The notes under the pieces: model-generated
The model's input: the letters and a program-made list of their open reading frames with translations, nothing else
The model's database searches: none
What the model was told of the DNA's origin: nothing
Assembly: GCF_017355985.1 (NCBI RefSeq)
Contig: NZ_JAFIQU010000003.1
Coordinates: forward strand, 169,884-233,883
Reading direction: 5' to 3'
From: Arenibaculum pallidiluteum
Lineage (GTDB): Bacteria; Pseudomonadota; Alphaproteobacteria; Azospirillales; Azospirillaceae
DNA: 64,000 bases
Translations under genes and position numbers: made by a program
Part shown: one piece after another, positions 55,623 to 64,000 of the stretch
Numbering within the stretch: the first letter of the stretch is position 1
How the letters are laid out: each line of letters opens with the position of its first letter

Positions 55623-56642
55623 ATGCCTTCCCCCATGACAATCCTCGTCACCGGCGGCGCCGGTTATGTCGGCAGCCACTGCGTCGCAGCTCTGCTCGAG
55701 CGCGGCCATCGCGTGGTGGTCTTCGACAACCTGCGCCAGGGCCATCGCGCCGCAGTGCGGCCCCAGGCGGAGTTCATCCAGGGGGATCTCGCGGACCGGG
55801 CGGCACTCGCCTGGCTCTTCGCCGGCCACCGGTTCGATGCCGTGCTGCACTTCGCGGCCCTGTCGCTGGTCGGCGAATCGATGCGCGATCCGCACACCTA
55901 CCTCCACGACAACGTCGTGAACGCCATGAACCTCGTGCAGGCGATGGTGCGCGCGGGGGTAGGCAAGATCGTGCTGTCCTCGACGGCGGCACTCTTCGGA
56001 ACGCCCGAGACGATCCCCATCGCCGAGGATGCCGCGATCGATCCCGGCAACCCCTACGGCGAATCGAAGTTCATGATCGAGCGGCTCCTGCACTGGGCGG
56101 ACCGCTGCCACGGGGTGCGGTCGGCCTGCCTGCGCTACTTCAACGCGGCCGGCGCCCATCCCGACGGCACGCTCGGCGAGGACCACAATCCAGAAACGCA
56201 CCTGATCCCGCTCGTCCTCGACGCGGCGGCCGGGCGGCGCCCGCACATCGAGATCTTCGGAGACGACTATTCGACGCCCGACGGCACCTGCGTGCGCGAC
56301 TACGTGCATGTCTGCGACCTTGCCGACGCCCACCTCCTGGCGCTGGACGTGCTCGCCGAGCGGAGCTGCCGATACAACCTCGGGAACGGCCGTGGCTACA
56401 GCGTACGCGAGGTGGTCGAGACGGCGGAGCGGGTGACCGGGCTCCGCATCCCGGTACGCATGGGCGCCCGCCGCCCGGGCGATCCGCCCGTGCTGGTGGC
56501 CTCGTCCGAGCGCATCAAGGCCGAGCTCGGCTGGCAGCCGCGCTTCCCGGACCTGGAATCGATGGTCCGCACGGCCTGGGAGTGGCGCCGGCGGCATCCG
56601 GATGGCTTCCGCGGCGCCGCCGCGGCCCTGGCTGCGGAGTGA
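55623..56642 (+). CDS. galE: UDP-glucose 4-epimerase
   Basis: A 339-residue SDR enzyme that interconverts UDP-glucose and UDP-galactose. NAD is bound by [10 protein letters not shown]; the catalytic Ser/Thr lies in SSTAALFG and Tyr/Lys in NPYGESK, with [11 protein letters not shown] behind. It could supply UDP-galactose for the adjacent glycan cluster. ATG 55623 follows a stretch ending AATAGGTGACCGAAC. The gene is divergent from the type I exporter. Confidence 0.94.
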   Translation: MPSPMTILVTGGAGYVGSHCVAALLERGHRVVVFDNLRQGHRAAVRPQAEFIQGDLADRAALAWLFAGHRFDAVLHFAALSLVGESMRDPHTYLHDNVVNAMNLVQAMVRAGVGKIVLSSTAALFGTPETIPIAEDAAIDPGNPYGESKFMIERLLHWADRCHGVRSACLRYFNAAGAHPDGTLGEDHNPETHLIPLVLDAAAGRRPHIEIFGDDYSTPDGTCVRDYVHVCDLADAHLLALDVLAERSCRYNLGNGRGYSVREVVETAERVTGLRIPVRMGARRPGDPPVLVASSERIKAELGWQPRFPDLESMVRTAWEWRRRHPDGFRGAAAALAAE

Positions 56643-56752
56643 GCGATGCGCAGTCAGCAAGCCGGCTTGCCGCGCGCCGACGACAAGTCATGTCAGTGGA
56701 AGAGCCGGTGGACGTCGTTCGAGCGTCCATCCGGCGTGACGGAAGCCCGCCC

Positions 56753-57274
56753 ATGACCACCGTCCATCGCCCCGGCCCGACCGACGCCGACCAGCCGCCC
56801 CGCGGGGACCAGCTGGAGGCCTATCACGACCTGGCCCGCATCATCGAGCGCATGCATCGCCGCTTCCTCGACGTCGTGCGCGTCGAGCTCGGCCGGTGGG
56901 GCCTCGACGACATCAGCCCGGTCCAGGCGCTGATGCTGATGCTGATCGGGCACGACGAGCTGTCTGTGCGCGACCTCATGGAACGCGGCTACTATCTCGG
57001 CTCCAACGCCTCCTACAACCTCAAGGGGCTCGTGGAAGGCGGCTATGTCGACCGCGGCGCCTCGCCGCGGGACCGCCGGTCGGCGCGCCTGAAGCTCTCG
57101 GAGCGGGGAATCGGCCTTTACGAGAAGCTGCGCCAGCTCGAACAGGTGCAGGCGGAGGCGGTTGTCCGCAGCCGTGAAGACCTCGAGGACCTCGCGACCA
57201 CCTACCGGGTGCTGCGCCGCCTGGAACGGGCGTGGGGCGACATCATCCGCTACAGCAGCCACGGTCTGGAATGA
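56753..57274 (+). CDS. MarR/LdtR-like winged-helix regulator
   Basis: A 173-residue winged-helix protein. The tract GYYGSNASYNLKGLVEGGY-like core (YYLGSNASYNLKGLVEGGYV) and DRRSARLKLSERG closely resemble LdtR of alphaproteobacteria, a MarR-family regulator affecting L,D-transpeptidase and stress genes. ATG 56753 follows GGAAG; an earlier ATG at 56690 would add 21 unrelated residues. It ends four bases before the DUF2336 gene, so the two are probably co-transcribed. Confidence 0.83.
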   Translation: MTTVHRPGPTDADQPPRGDQLEAYHDLARIIERMHRRFLDVVRVELGRWGLDDISPVQALMLMLIGHDELSVRDLMERGYYLGSNASYNLKGLVEGGYVDRGASPRDRRSARLKLSERGIGLYEKLRQLEQVQAEAVVRSREDLEDLATTYRVLRRLERAWGDIIRYSSHGLE

Positions 57275-57278
57275 AGCC

Positions 57279-58517
57279 ATGGAAGCCGTGACGAGCCCAC
57301 AGAGCCTGACCCCGCTCGGCCCGACCCAGCCGAGCCAGACCTCACCGAGCCCGACTCCTCCGAGTCTGACCAAGTCCGACGTGGACCGCCTGCTGGCGGC
57401 GCCTTCGGCGGAGACCAGGATCGAGACCATGCGCAAGCTGGTCGGCGACCTGGAGGCTGGAACCCTCGCGGAGGGGGAGCGGAGCCTTGCCGTCGAGATC
57501 CTGCACTGCTTCGCGGCCGACGCCGAGGCGGCCGTGCGCGAAGCCGTAGCATGGCAGATCCACAACAGCCCGCTGCTGACGGTCGACCTTGCCGAGCGCC
57601 TCGCGCGGGACGTCGGGCGCGTTGCCTTCCCGGTGCTGCGCCACGTCGAAGGACTCGGCGACGAGTTCCTGCTTCGTGTGCTGGCGGAGCGCGACCTCGG
57701 CAAGCAGCTGGCCGTGGCCGGACGCCGGTCCGTCTCGGCGAAGGTGTCCGACGCGCTGATCGGCACCGACAACGTCTCGGTGATCACATGCCTGCTGCGG
57801 AATCCCGGCGCCGAGATCGCCGAGCCGGCGCTGCACCGCGCGCTTGATCGCTTCGGCCGGCTGCGCTCGGTCAGCGAGGCGGCCGCGCTCCGTCCGGGCC
57901 TGTCTCTGGCGGTGCTGGAGCGTCTGGTGGCCTATGTCTCGGACGGCATCCGCGGTGCGCTGGTCCGCGCCCACGGGCTGTCGCGGGAGCTGGTCGACCG
58001 TATGGTCGAGCGCGGCCGCGAAGCCGCGACGATGCTGGTGCTCCGCCCCGTGCTGCGCTCCAACAGCGACGTCGATCTCGTTGCCCGCTGGCTGCAGGTC
58101 AATGGGCGGCTGACCCCGACCCTGCTGTTCCGGTGCCTGTGCGCGGGCGATATGGACCTGTTCGCAGCCGGGCTCGCCGAGCGTGCCGGAGTCAGCGTGG
58201 AGAACGCGCGTCTCCTGGTATGGGACGACGGGCCGCTCGGGCTCAAGGCGGTGCTTCGGCACGCAGGCATACCGCCCGTGCTGGTGCCACCCTTCCGCGT
58301 TGCGGTCGCCGTCGCCAAGGAGCAGGGCTACGGCGGCGGGGATCACGGGCGCGAGGCCTATCAGGCCGAGGTGATCGCCCGCGTCTTCGAAGAGTGCACG
58401 CCGACCGACGACTGGGCGGTGGACGACCTGCTGCTGCAGCTCTTCGATCAGAAGTCGGAGGGTGTGATCGACTGCGCCATGGAGCAGGCGGGCCTGCCTT
58501 TCGCACCAGTCCGATAG
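57279..58517 (+). CDS. DUF2336 protein
   Basis: A 412-residue soluble protein of the alphaproteobacterial DUF2336 family, of unknown function. It is all-alpha, HEAT-like (AVAWQIHNSPLLTVDLAERLAR, LISVITCLLRNPGAEIAEPAL-like tracts), which suggests a scaffold. The first 30 residues are low complexity, rich in Pro, Ser and Thr. It starts four bases after the LdtR-like regulator and has no other close partner; the next gene is on the other strand. Confidence 0.82.
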   Translation: MEAVTSPQSLTPLGPTQPSQTSPSPTPPSLTKSDVDRLLAAPSAETRIETMRKLVGDLEAGTLAEGERSLAVEILHCFAADAEAAVREAVAWQIHNSPLLTVDLAERLARDVGRVAFPVLRHVEGLGDEFLLRVLAERDLGKQLAVAGRRSVSAKVSDALIGTDNVSVITCLLRNPGAEIAEPALHRALDRFGRLRSVSEAAALRPGLSLAVLERLVAYVSDGIRGALVRAHGLSRELVDRMVERGREAATMLVLRPVLRSNSDVDLVARWLQVNGRLTPTLLFRCLCAGDMDLFAAGLAERAGVSVENARLLVWDDGPLGLKAVLRHAGIPPVLVPPFRVAVAVAKEQGYGGGDHGREAYQAEVIARVFEECTPTDDWAVDDLLLQLFDQKSEGVIDCAMEQAGLPFAPVR

Positions 58518-58570
58518 ACGGTTTCGCTAGACGGGCGGGCTTCCCCCGTCGGCGCCCGGGGCCTCCTTCG

Positions 58571-59053
58571 TCAGGAGGCCTTCGGGCGGACGTGGACCGC
58601 GTTGGATGCGAAGCGGCAGGCGTCGGACGGCCGCTCGCCGGTCCCGTCGGAGGCGACAGCACCGGGGACCGGGGCATGCTCCGCCGGCCGGGCCAGATCG
58701 CTCCGGCGCAGGACGGTCTGCTGCTTGGCCGGATCGCCATGCACGAAGATCCCGTCGGTGACCAAGAAGCTGTCCGGCAGGATCAGCGCCGCGGGCGACT
58801 CATCCGCCCACACCCAGGCGGCGACACCCGATTTCCTGGCAGCCCGCAGGGCATGGTCGAAGACGGCCTCGCAGGTCTCGGGGAACAGCCGCTCGATGTC
58901 CTGCGCGTTCGCCTTCTCGTCGCGGGTCGCAGCCTCGGGCTCCTGCACCAGGGTCGCGAGCATCAGGAGGCAGGCGAAAACGCCGAGGCAATGTCCGACG
59001 ATTCCCGACGGTGTGGAGGAGGCTTCAACGAAGCCCAGGAGATACTTGTCCAT
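58571..59053 (-). CDS. Hypothetical protein with N-terminal membrane segment
   Basis: A 160-residue protein I do not recognise. Residues about 15-36 (SGIVGHCLGVFACLLMLATL) form one hydrophobic segment, which could be a signal anchor. The rest is mixed and has no known motif; it contains AAWVWADESPAALILPDSFL, a strand-like hydrophobic tract. It lies between the convergent DUF2336 gene and the helicase gene. Coding potential is moderate and rests on frame length and codon bias only. Confidence 0.5.
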   Translation of the reverse strand: MDKYLLGFVEASSTPSGIVGHCLGVFACLLMLATLVQEPEAATRDEKANAQDIERLFPETCEAVFDHALRAARKSGVAAWVWADESPAALILPDSFLVTDGIFVHGDPAKQQTVLRRSDLARPAEHAPVPGAVASDGTGERPSDACRFASNAVHVRPKAS

Positions 59054-59072
59054 GAGGCGCTACCGGTCGCGT

Positions 59073-59182
59073 GTTGCGTTGCAGCATAGATAGCAAAGGA
59101 TTGCTTTGCGCAACGTTACCGGGGCATCGCTCACGTGCCTCCGCCGCATTCTCTAGCGGCGATGTTGCGGTGCAACAACATC
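59073..59182. promoter_or_regulatory. Repeated GTTGC-N3-GCAAC-like motifs upstream of the 160-residue gene
   Basis: Two copies of an imperfect palindrome, GTTGCGTTGCA (59073-59083) and GTTGCGGTGCA (59164-59174), flank a third related stretch with GCAAAG/CTTTGC arms (59093-59109). A further GATGTTG/CAACATC hairpin occupies 59161-59182. They lie upstream of the 160-residue gene on the minus strand. Operator function is inferred from repetition. Confidence 0.4.
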
Positions 59183-59237
59183 GTTGCCGATTGTCGTGCC
59201 CGGGACAATCCGGGCCTCGTTGCGATCCGCCGCGAGG

Positions 59238-61733
59238 TCAGAGCGGCAGCAGCCCCTGGTCTCGCGCGGCGCCTGCGCGCTCGCGGGCGTATTCCGGCAT
59301 CGCCTCGCGCACGAGATCGTCCGCGGCCTCGCCCAGCAGCATATCCTCGGCCGCGCCGTCCACGCGCTCGCGGCCGATGTCCAGCAGGACGGGCACCGCG
59401 AGGGGCGAGACACGCTCAAGGCCCACATGCCGGATGCGTCCCCGGACACGGCCGAGCATGTCGGAAAGGCGCCGCACGTCGGTCAGGCCGCCCGCGGCGT
59501 CCTGGCGTGTCGCCTCCAGCAGGATGTGGCCGGGGTCGTGCTTGCGCAGCACGTCATAGATCAGGTCCGAGCTGAAGGTGACCTGCTTGCCCGTCTTCTC
59601 CTGGCCGGGATGACGGCGCTCAATCACTCCTGCGATGACGGCCACGGACCGGAAGGTCCGGCGCAGCATGGCCGATTCGTCCATCCAGGCCTCCAGGTCG
59701 TCGCCCAGCATGTCCTGATCGAACAGGGCCTCGAGAGTGCGCGCCGGCTTCAGGCTCCACACGGCGATGGCGTAGTCTGAGGCGACGAAGCCGAGCGGGC
59801 CGAGGCCGGCGCGCTCCATGCGCCGCGTCAGCAGCATGCCCAGGGTCTGGTGCGCGTTGCGCCCTTCGAAGGGATAGGCGACGAGATAGTGCTTTCCTCC
59901 GCGGGGAAAGCTCTCCACCAGCAGCTCGCCAGGAGCCGGCAGGACCGAGCGCAGGCGCTGGATGCGCAGCCATTCGCGGACATCGCCCGGAAGCTCGCCC
60001 CAACGGGCGGGATCGGCCAGCAGCGCGCGCACGCGTTCGGCGAGGCTCGCCGACAGCGGCAGCCTGCCGCCGGCGTAGGCCGGGACCTTGGGATCGCCCG
60101 TGCCGCCCCGCGCCACCATCACGGTGGTCTCCTGAATGCCGAGATAGCGCAGGGTCTGGCCCGCGAAGATGAAGGTGTCGCCGGGCACCAGGCCCTGGAC
60201 GAAATACTCCTCGACCTGGCCGAGGACGGGGCCTCCCTTCACACGAACCTTCAGCGTGACGGCCTCTACGATCGTCCCGACGTTCAGGCGGTACTGCCGG
60301 GCGACACGCGCATCGGCAAGCGACCAGCGCCCCTCCGCGTCCGGAAGCAGGCGCCGGAACCGCTCGTAGGCGCGCAGCGCGTATCCGCCGCTCGCGACGA
60401 AGTCGAGGACGCGGTCGAACGCCGCGCGCGACAGGCCGGCATAGGGAGCCGCCGAGGTCACTTCCCCGAACATGGCGTCCGCCTCGAACGGCGCCGCGCA
60501 GGCCATGCCCAGCAGGTGCTGGGCGAGCACGTCCAGCCCGCCTGCGCGCGGCGGCTGGCCGTCCAGCTCGCCGTCGCGCACCGCCTCCAGGGCGGCGCGG
60601 CACTCCAGCACCTCGAAGCGGTTCGCCGGGACGAGCAGCGCCCGGCTGGGCTCGTCCAGGCGATGGTTTGCGCGGCCGATCCGTTGGACCAGCCGGCTCG
60701 ACCCCTTGGGCGCGCCGATCTGCACGACCAGGTCGACGGCCGCCCAGTCGATTCCGAGGTCGAGCGAGCTCGTCGCGACAACGGCGCGCAGGGCGCCGCG
60801 CGCCATGGCGGCCTCGACCTTACGGCGCTGCTCGGCCGAGAGGCTGCCGTGGTGCAGGGCGATTGGAAGGCCGTCGGCGTTGAGCTTCCAGAGTTCCTGG
60901 AACACGATCTCGGCCTGGGCGCGTGTGTTCACGAAGACCAGCGTCGTGCCGGCGCCGCGGATCCGCTCGTAGACCTCGGGCAGGGCGTGGGTCGCCATGT
61001 GCCCTGCCCAGGGAAGCCGCCCGGCGTTGCGCAGGACCTCCACCTCGGCGCGCGCCCCCGAGCGCCCGAGGACGAGGCGGACCTCGTCGGAGAGCCCGGG
61101 TCCCGAGCGCCCGCTGCGCGACAGCCAGGCGACGAGGTCGTCGGGAGACGCGACGGTGGCCGAGAGGCCGAACCGGCGTGACTGGGGCGCGAGCCGCGCG
61201 AGGCGCGCAAGGCCCAGGGCCAGCAGCTCGCCCCGCTTGGTCCCGGCCAGGGCGTGCAGCTCGTCGATCACGACCCGCCGCAGGCCCCCGAAGATCTCCG
61301 CCGCCTCGGGGTAGGAGATCATCAGCGCCAGGCTCTCCGGCGTCGTCATCAGGATCTGGGGCGGACGGCTGCGCTGGCGGCCGCGCTTCGCCTGGGGAGT
61401 GTCGCCCGTGCGGCTCTCGGCGCGGATCGGCAGGCGCAGCTCGGCGATCGGTGTCTCGAGGTTGCGCTGGATGTCGACGGCAAGCGCCTTCAGCGGCGAG
61501 ATGTAGAGCGTGTGCAGTCCATCCCGGGGGCGCTCCGAAAGTTCTACGAGGCTCGGCAGGAAGCCGGCCAGGGTCTTGCCGCCTCCCGTCGGGGCGATCA
61601 GCAGCGCACTCGCCCCGGAAGCAGCGGCCTCCAGCATGCGGAGCTGGTGCTCGTGCGGGCGCCAGCCCCGGCTCTTGAACCAGCCGTGGAAGAGGGGCGG
61701 CAGCAGGTCGGGCAGGGAAGCGTCCTCGGGCAT
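59238..61733 (-). CDS. Lhr-type DEXH helicase (ligase-associated DNA repair)
   Basis: An 831-residue superfamily 2 helicase. Motif I is APTGGGKTLAG, motif II VIDELHAL (DELH), motif III LSATVAS, and motif VI QRIGRANHR. The length and C-terminal domains (after about 430) match the ligase-associated DEXH helicases (Lhr-C type). In other alphaproteobacteria the gene is beside pdeM, a DNA ligase and an MBL exonuclease; here pdeM is 21 kb away. ATG 61733 is the start; the very long frame upstream is shadow sequence. Confidence 0.9.
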   Translation of the reverse strand: MPEDASLPDLLPPLFHGWFKSRGWRPHEHQLRMLEAAASGASALLIAPTGGGKTLAGFLPSLVELSERPRDGLHTLYISPLKALAVDIQRNLETPIAELRLPIRAESRTGDTPQAKRGRQRSRPPQILMTTPESLALMISYPEAAEIFGGLRRVVIDELHALAGTKRGELLALGLARLARLAPQSRRFGLSATVASPDDLVAWLSRSGRSGPGLSDEVRLVLGRSGARAEVEVLRNAGRLPWAGHMATHALPEVYERIRGAGTTLVFVNTRAQAEIVFQELWKLNADGLPIALHHGSLSAEQRRKVEAAMARGALRAVVATSSLDLGIDWAAVDLVVQIGAPKGSSRLVQRIGRANHRLDEPSRALLVPANRFEVLECRAALEAVRDGELDGQPPRAGGLDVLAQHLLGMACAAPFEADAMFGEVTSAAPYAGLSRAAFDRVLDFVASGGYALRAYERFRRLLPDAEGRWSLADARVARQYRLNVGTIVEAVTLKVRVKGGPVLGQVEEYFVQGLVPGDTFIFAGQTLRYLGIQETTVMVARGGTGDPKVPAYAGGRLPLSASLAERVRALLADPARWGELPGDVREWLRIQRLRSVLPAPGELLVESFPRGGKHYLVAYPFEGRNAHQTLGMLLTRRMERAGLGPLGFVASDYAIAVWSLKPARTLEALFDQDMLGDDLEAWMDESAMLRRTFRSVAVIAGVIERRHPGQEKTGKQVTFSSDLIYDVLRKHDPGHILLEATRQDAAGGLTDVRRLSDMLGRVRGRIRHVGLERVSPLAVPVLLDIGRERVDGAAEDMLLGEAADDLVREAMPEYARERAGAARDQGLLPL

Positions 61734-61847
61734 CGTTCCGCAATATGGGATCGGCGCCGCCGATCGGGTATGCCGCAGGTGAGCAGGTATGCCGCCGCCG
61801 CGCAGTCCGCTAGGCTTGGACGACAGCATCGAAAATCCGGAGGACCC

Positions 61848-62624
61848 ATGGCCTCGCGACGCGGCGACGCTCCTATTGGCCTGATCTCCGCCATACCTCA
61901 GGAGATCTCTCATTTCGGCGAGGCCTTTCAGGAGGCGGATGTGGCGGAGATCGGCGGGCTCGCCTTCCGGTCGGGCGCGTTGGGCGGGCGGGCGGCGGTC
62001 CTGGTGGAGGCCGGGATCGGCAAGGTCAATGCGGCGATCGTCTCGACGGTGCTGTGCCGCGAGTTCGGTGCGCGTGTGCTGCTGTTCTCCGGGGTCGCGG
62101 GTGGGCTCGATCCGGCCCTCGGCATCGGGGACGTGGTTGTGGCGCGCACCTTGATACAGCACGACTACGGCGCCATGGTGGGCGAGCGGCTGAGGACCTA
62201 TCAGCCCGGAGCCGTGCCGCTGCCCGGGGTTGACGACAGCCACGGCTACCATCTGGACGCGGCCCTCGAACAGAAGCTGCGGTCGGCGCTGGACGGCGTC
62301 TCCCTGCCAGGCCTGTCGGCTGCCGCGACCGGCGGCGCACCGCGCCAGCCGGCCATCCATTTCGGCACGGTCGTGACGGGGGATGCCTTCGTGAACTGCG
62401 AGGCGACGCGCCTGCGCCTGTTCGAGCAGTTCAGCGCCCAGGCCGTCGAGATGGAGGGCGCGGCCGTCGCCCAGGTCGCGGAGAGGTTCGCCGTGCCATG
62501 CGTGGTGGTGCGGGCGCTCAGCGATCTCGCGGGCGCCGAAAGCCACATGGACTTCGGCAGCTTCGTCCATGACGCCGCCGCCGGCGCGGCGCAGCTGATG
62601 CGACGGATCGCTGCGGCGCTCTGA
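61848..62624 (+). CDS. mtnN: MTA/SAH nucleosidase-family protein
   Basis: A 258-residue purine nucleoside phosphorylase-fold enzyme that probably cleaves methylthioadenosine and S-adenosylhomocysteine. The family tracts are IGLISAIPQEIS at the start, VEAGIGKVNAA, FSGVAGGLDPAL, VVTGDAFVN, VEMEGAAVAQV (catalytic Glu region) and RALSDLAG (catalytic Asp). The start is ATG 61848 with GGAGG six bases upstream. It is longer than E. coli Mtn by about 25 residues in the middle, so a related substrate is possible. Confidence 0.85.
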   Translation: MASRRGDAPIGLISAIPQEISHFGEAFQEADVAEIGGLAFRSGALGGRAAVLVEAGIGKVNAAIVSTVLCREFGARVLLFSGVAGGLDPALGIGDVVVARTLIQHDYGAMVGERLRTYQPGAVPLPGVDDSHGYHLDAALEQKLRSALDGVSLPGLSAAATGGAPRQPAIHFGTVVTGDAFVNCEATRLRLFEQFSAQAVEMEGAAVAQVAERFAVPCVVVRALSDLAGAESHMDFGSFVHDAAAGAAQLMRRIAAAL

Positions 62625-62759
62625 CGGCCGGAGGCATCCCTTCCTGCCGCTGTGGACAGTGGGCCGCCGTCCACGGTACAAGCGGCGGTCCAAAATGGGC
62701 GTCCGCGCCCCAGATAATGCTGTGGCAGGCCACGCAGCGCTCCGGGAAACCGCACCGTC

Positions 62760-64000
62760 ATGCAGACCGTCAACGACATCCGCTCCGTCTTCCTGAACTA
62801 CTTCGGCCGGAACGGTCACGAGATCGTCGAATCCAGCCCGCTCGTTCCGCGGAACGATCCGACGCTGATGTTCACCAACGCCGGCATGGTGCAGTTCAAG
62901 AACGTCTTTACGGGCGCGGAGGCGCGGCCCTATTCGCGGGCCACGACGGCGCAGAAATGCGTCCGGGCCGGCGGCAAGCACAACGACCTCGACAATGTCG
63001 GATACACGGCCCGGCACCACACATTCTTCGAGATGCTCGGCAACTTCTCGTTCGGCGACTACTTCAAGGACGTCGCGATCGAGCTCGCGTGGAACCTCGT
63101 CACGCGGGAGTTCGGCCTGAATCCCGAGCGCCTCATGGTCACGGTCTATGCCGACGACGACGAGGCCTTCGGTCTCTGGCGCAAGATCGCCGGCCTTCCC
63201 GAGCAGAAGATCGTCCGCATCGCCACCGACGACAACTTCTGGCGGATGGGCGACACCGGACCCTGTGGCCCCTGCTCGGAGATCTTCTACGACCACGGCC
63301 CCCATGTGGCCGGTGGCCCGCCGGGCAGCGCCGATGCGGACGGGGACCGGTTCATCGAAATCTGGAACCTCGTCTTCATGCAGTTCGAGCAGGTCTCGCC
63401 GGACAAGCGCATCGCGTTGCCGAAGCCCTCGATCGACACCGGTGCCGGCCTCGAGCGCGTTGCGGCCGTCCTGCAGGGCAAGCACGACAACTACGACATC
63501 GACCTGATGCGCGCGCTGATCGTCGCTTCCGCGGACGCGACGCGTACTTCGCCGGACGGGCCCAAGGCGGTCTCCCACCGTGTGATCGCCGACCATCTGC
63601 GCGCGAGCAGCTTCCTGATCGCCGATGGCGTGACGCCGTCCAACGAGGGCCGCGGCTACGTGCTGCGCCGGATCATGCGCCGGGCCATGCGCCATGCGCA
63701 CATGCTCGGCGCGCGCGACCCGCTGATGTATCGGCTGGTCCCGGCCCTGATCCAGCAGATGAGCCAGGCCTATCCCGAGCTGGTGCGCGCGCAGCCGCTG
63801 ATCACCGAGACGCTCAAGCTGGAGGAGACCCGCTTCAAGCAGACTCTGGAGCGAGGGCTGAAGCTGCTGGAGGACGAGCTGGCGACGCTCGGCGGCGACC
63901 AGCCGCTGCCCGGCGAGACGGCGTTCAAGCTCTACGATACCTATGGCTTCCCGGTTGACCTGACGCAGGACGTGCTGCGCGGGCAGGGGCGGGCGGTCGA
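62760..64000 (+). CDS. alaS: Alanyl-tRNA synthetase, N-terminal part
   Basis: The first 413 residues of AlaS; the gene runs past the window end. The catalytic domain is intact: [19 protein letters not shown] (motif 1 region), [20 protein letters not shown] (motif 2), GCAGLERV-type motif 3 in [12 protein letters not shown]. It attaches alanine to tRNA-Ala. The start ATG 62760 has the family opening MQTVNDIR. An inverted repeat (GTGGAC...GTCCAC, 62652-62674) lies in the 135-base leader, of unknown role. Confidence 0.95.
   Translation, partial: MQTVNDIRSVFLNYFGRNGHEIVESSPLVPRNDPTLMFTNAGMVQFKNVFTGAEARPYSRATTAQKCVRAGGKHNDLDNVGYTARHHTFFEMLGNFSFGDYFKDVAIELAWNLVTREFGLNPERLMVTVYADDDEAFGLWRKIAGLPEQKIVRIATDDNFWRMGDTGPCGPCSEIFYDHGPHVAGGPPGSADADGDRFIEIWNLVFMQFEQVSPDKRIALPKPSIDTGAGLERVAAVLQGKHDNYDIDLMRALIVASADATRTSPDGPKAVSHRVIADHLRASSFLIADGVTPSNEGRGYVLRRIMRRAMRHAHMLGARDPLMYRLVPALIQQMSQAYPELVRAQPLITETLKLEETRFKQTLERGLKLLEDELATLGGDQPLPGETAFKLYDTYGFPVDLTQDVLRGQGRAV

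Noticed and set aside
55325-55651. Short open frames on both strands in the AT-rich gap
   Set aside because: They lack ribosome sites and family similarity, and they overlap each other.
59238-63701. 1487-residue minus-strand frame
   Set aside because: Only the part from 61733 down is the Lhr helicase. The upstream extension overlaps the nucleosidase and alaS and has no helicase family match.

Overview
The window is GC-rich (GC-biased third codon positions, few intergenic AT tracts) and reads as chromosomal DNA of an alphaproteobacterium, most likely of Rhodospirillales type. The basis is the order HDAC-like deacetylase - xseB - ispA - dxs - tlyA, the group fabI-aroC / DnaJ-like / glycine-zipper lipoprotein / pdxH, a PhoX phosphatase, a PdeM/Lhr DNA-repair pair, and an LdtR-like regulator followed by a DUF2336 protein. 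Species cannot be named from the sequence alone. I saw no tRNA, rRNA, CRISPR array, insertion sequence or prophage gene.

Layout. (1) 1-5968: the end of a type VI secretion cluster: tssM (5' end outside the window), tagF, a membrane-anchored PP2C phosphatase, a HAMP sensor with a c-type heme motif, and a soluble Ser/Thr kinase. (2) 6008-10953: two divergent LysR/target pairs (LysR-wrbA and LysR-phzF), each with an inverted repeat between the genes, plus a glutathionyl-hydroquinone-reductase-like GST and a DUF423 protein. (3) 11066-17115: tusA, an HDAC-like hydrolase, xseB-ispA-dxs (isoprenoid precursors), a phosphoesterase and tlyA. (4) 17146-28479, mostly minus strand: sppA, an AhpD-like protein, a PAS histidine kinase, an S10 peptidase, the fabI-aroC pair, a DnaJ-like chaperone and a lipoprotein; the plus-strand exceptions are an ExoD-family gene and a YihY-family gene. 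(5) 28620-39439: pdxH, a CDF transporter, a small lipoprotein, a soluble chemoreceptor-like protein, an MBL hydrolase, a His-rich CobW-type GTPase, phoX, thiM, pdeM and a DMT exporter.

(6) 39550-57274 is the accessory region and the most interesting part. On the minus strand there is a type I secretion ABC transporter and its HlyD adaptor, a 273-residue protein that is almost entirely 20 contiguous RTX nonapeptides, four GT4 or GT2 glycosyltransferases, one GT2-like protein that has lost its catalytic acids, a methyltransferase, a pyruvyltransferase-family protein, and a membrane-anchored coiled-coil protein carrying a GWAWD module that resembles modules inside two of the glycosyltransferase proteins. 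Many of these genes overlap by ATGA or GTGA. galE follows on the other strand. I infer a type I-secreted, calcium-binding RTX surface protein made together with a dedicated glycan pathway; no member has been tested.

(7) 56753-64000: LdtR-like regulator and DUF2336 protein, an unidentified small protein, the Lhr-type helicase, an MTA/SAH nucleosidase and the first half of alaS.

Starts were moved from the longest open frame to the codon with the best ribosome-binding site, overlap and family length. dxs and the pyruvyltransferase appear to start with TTG, and the DnaJ-like protein, the lipoprotein and the methyltransferase with GTG.
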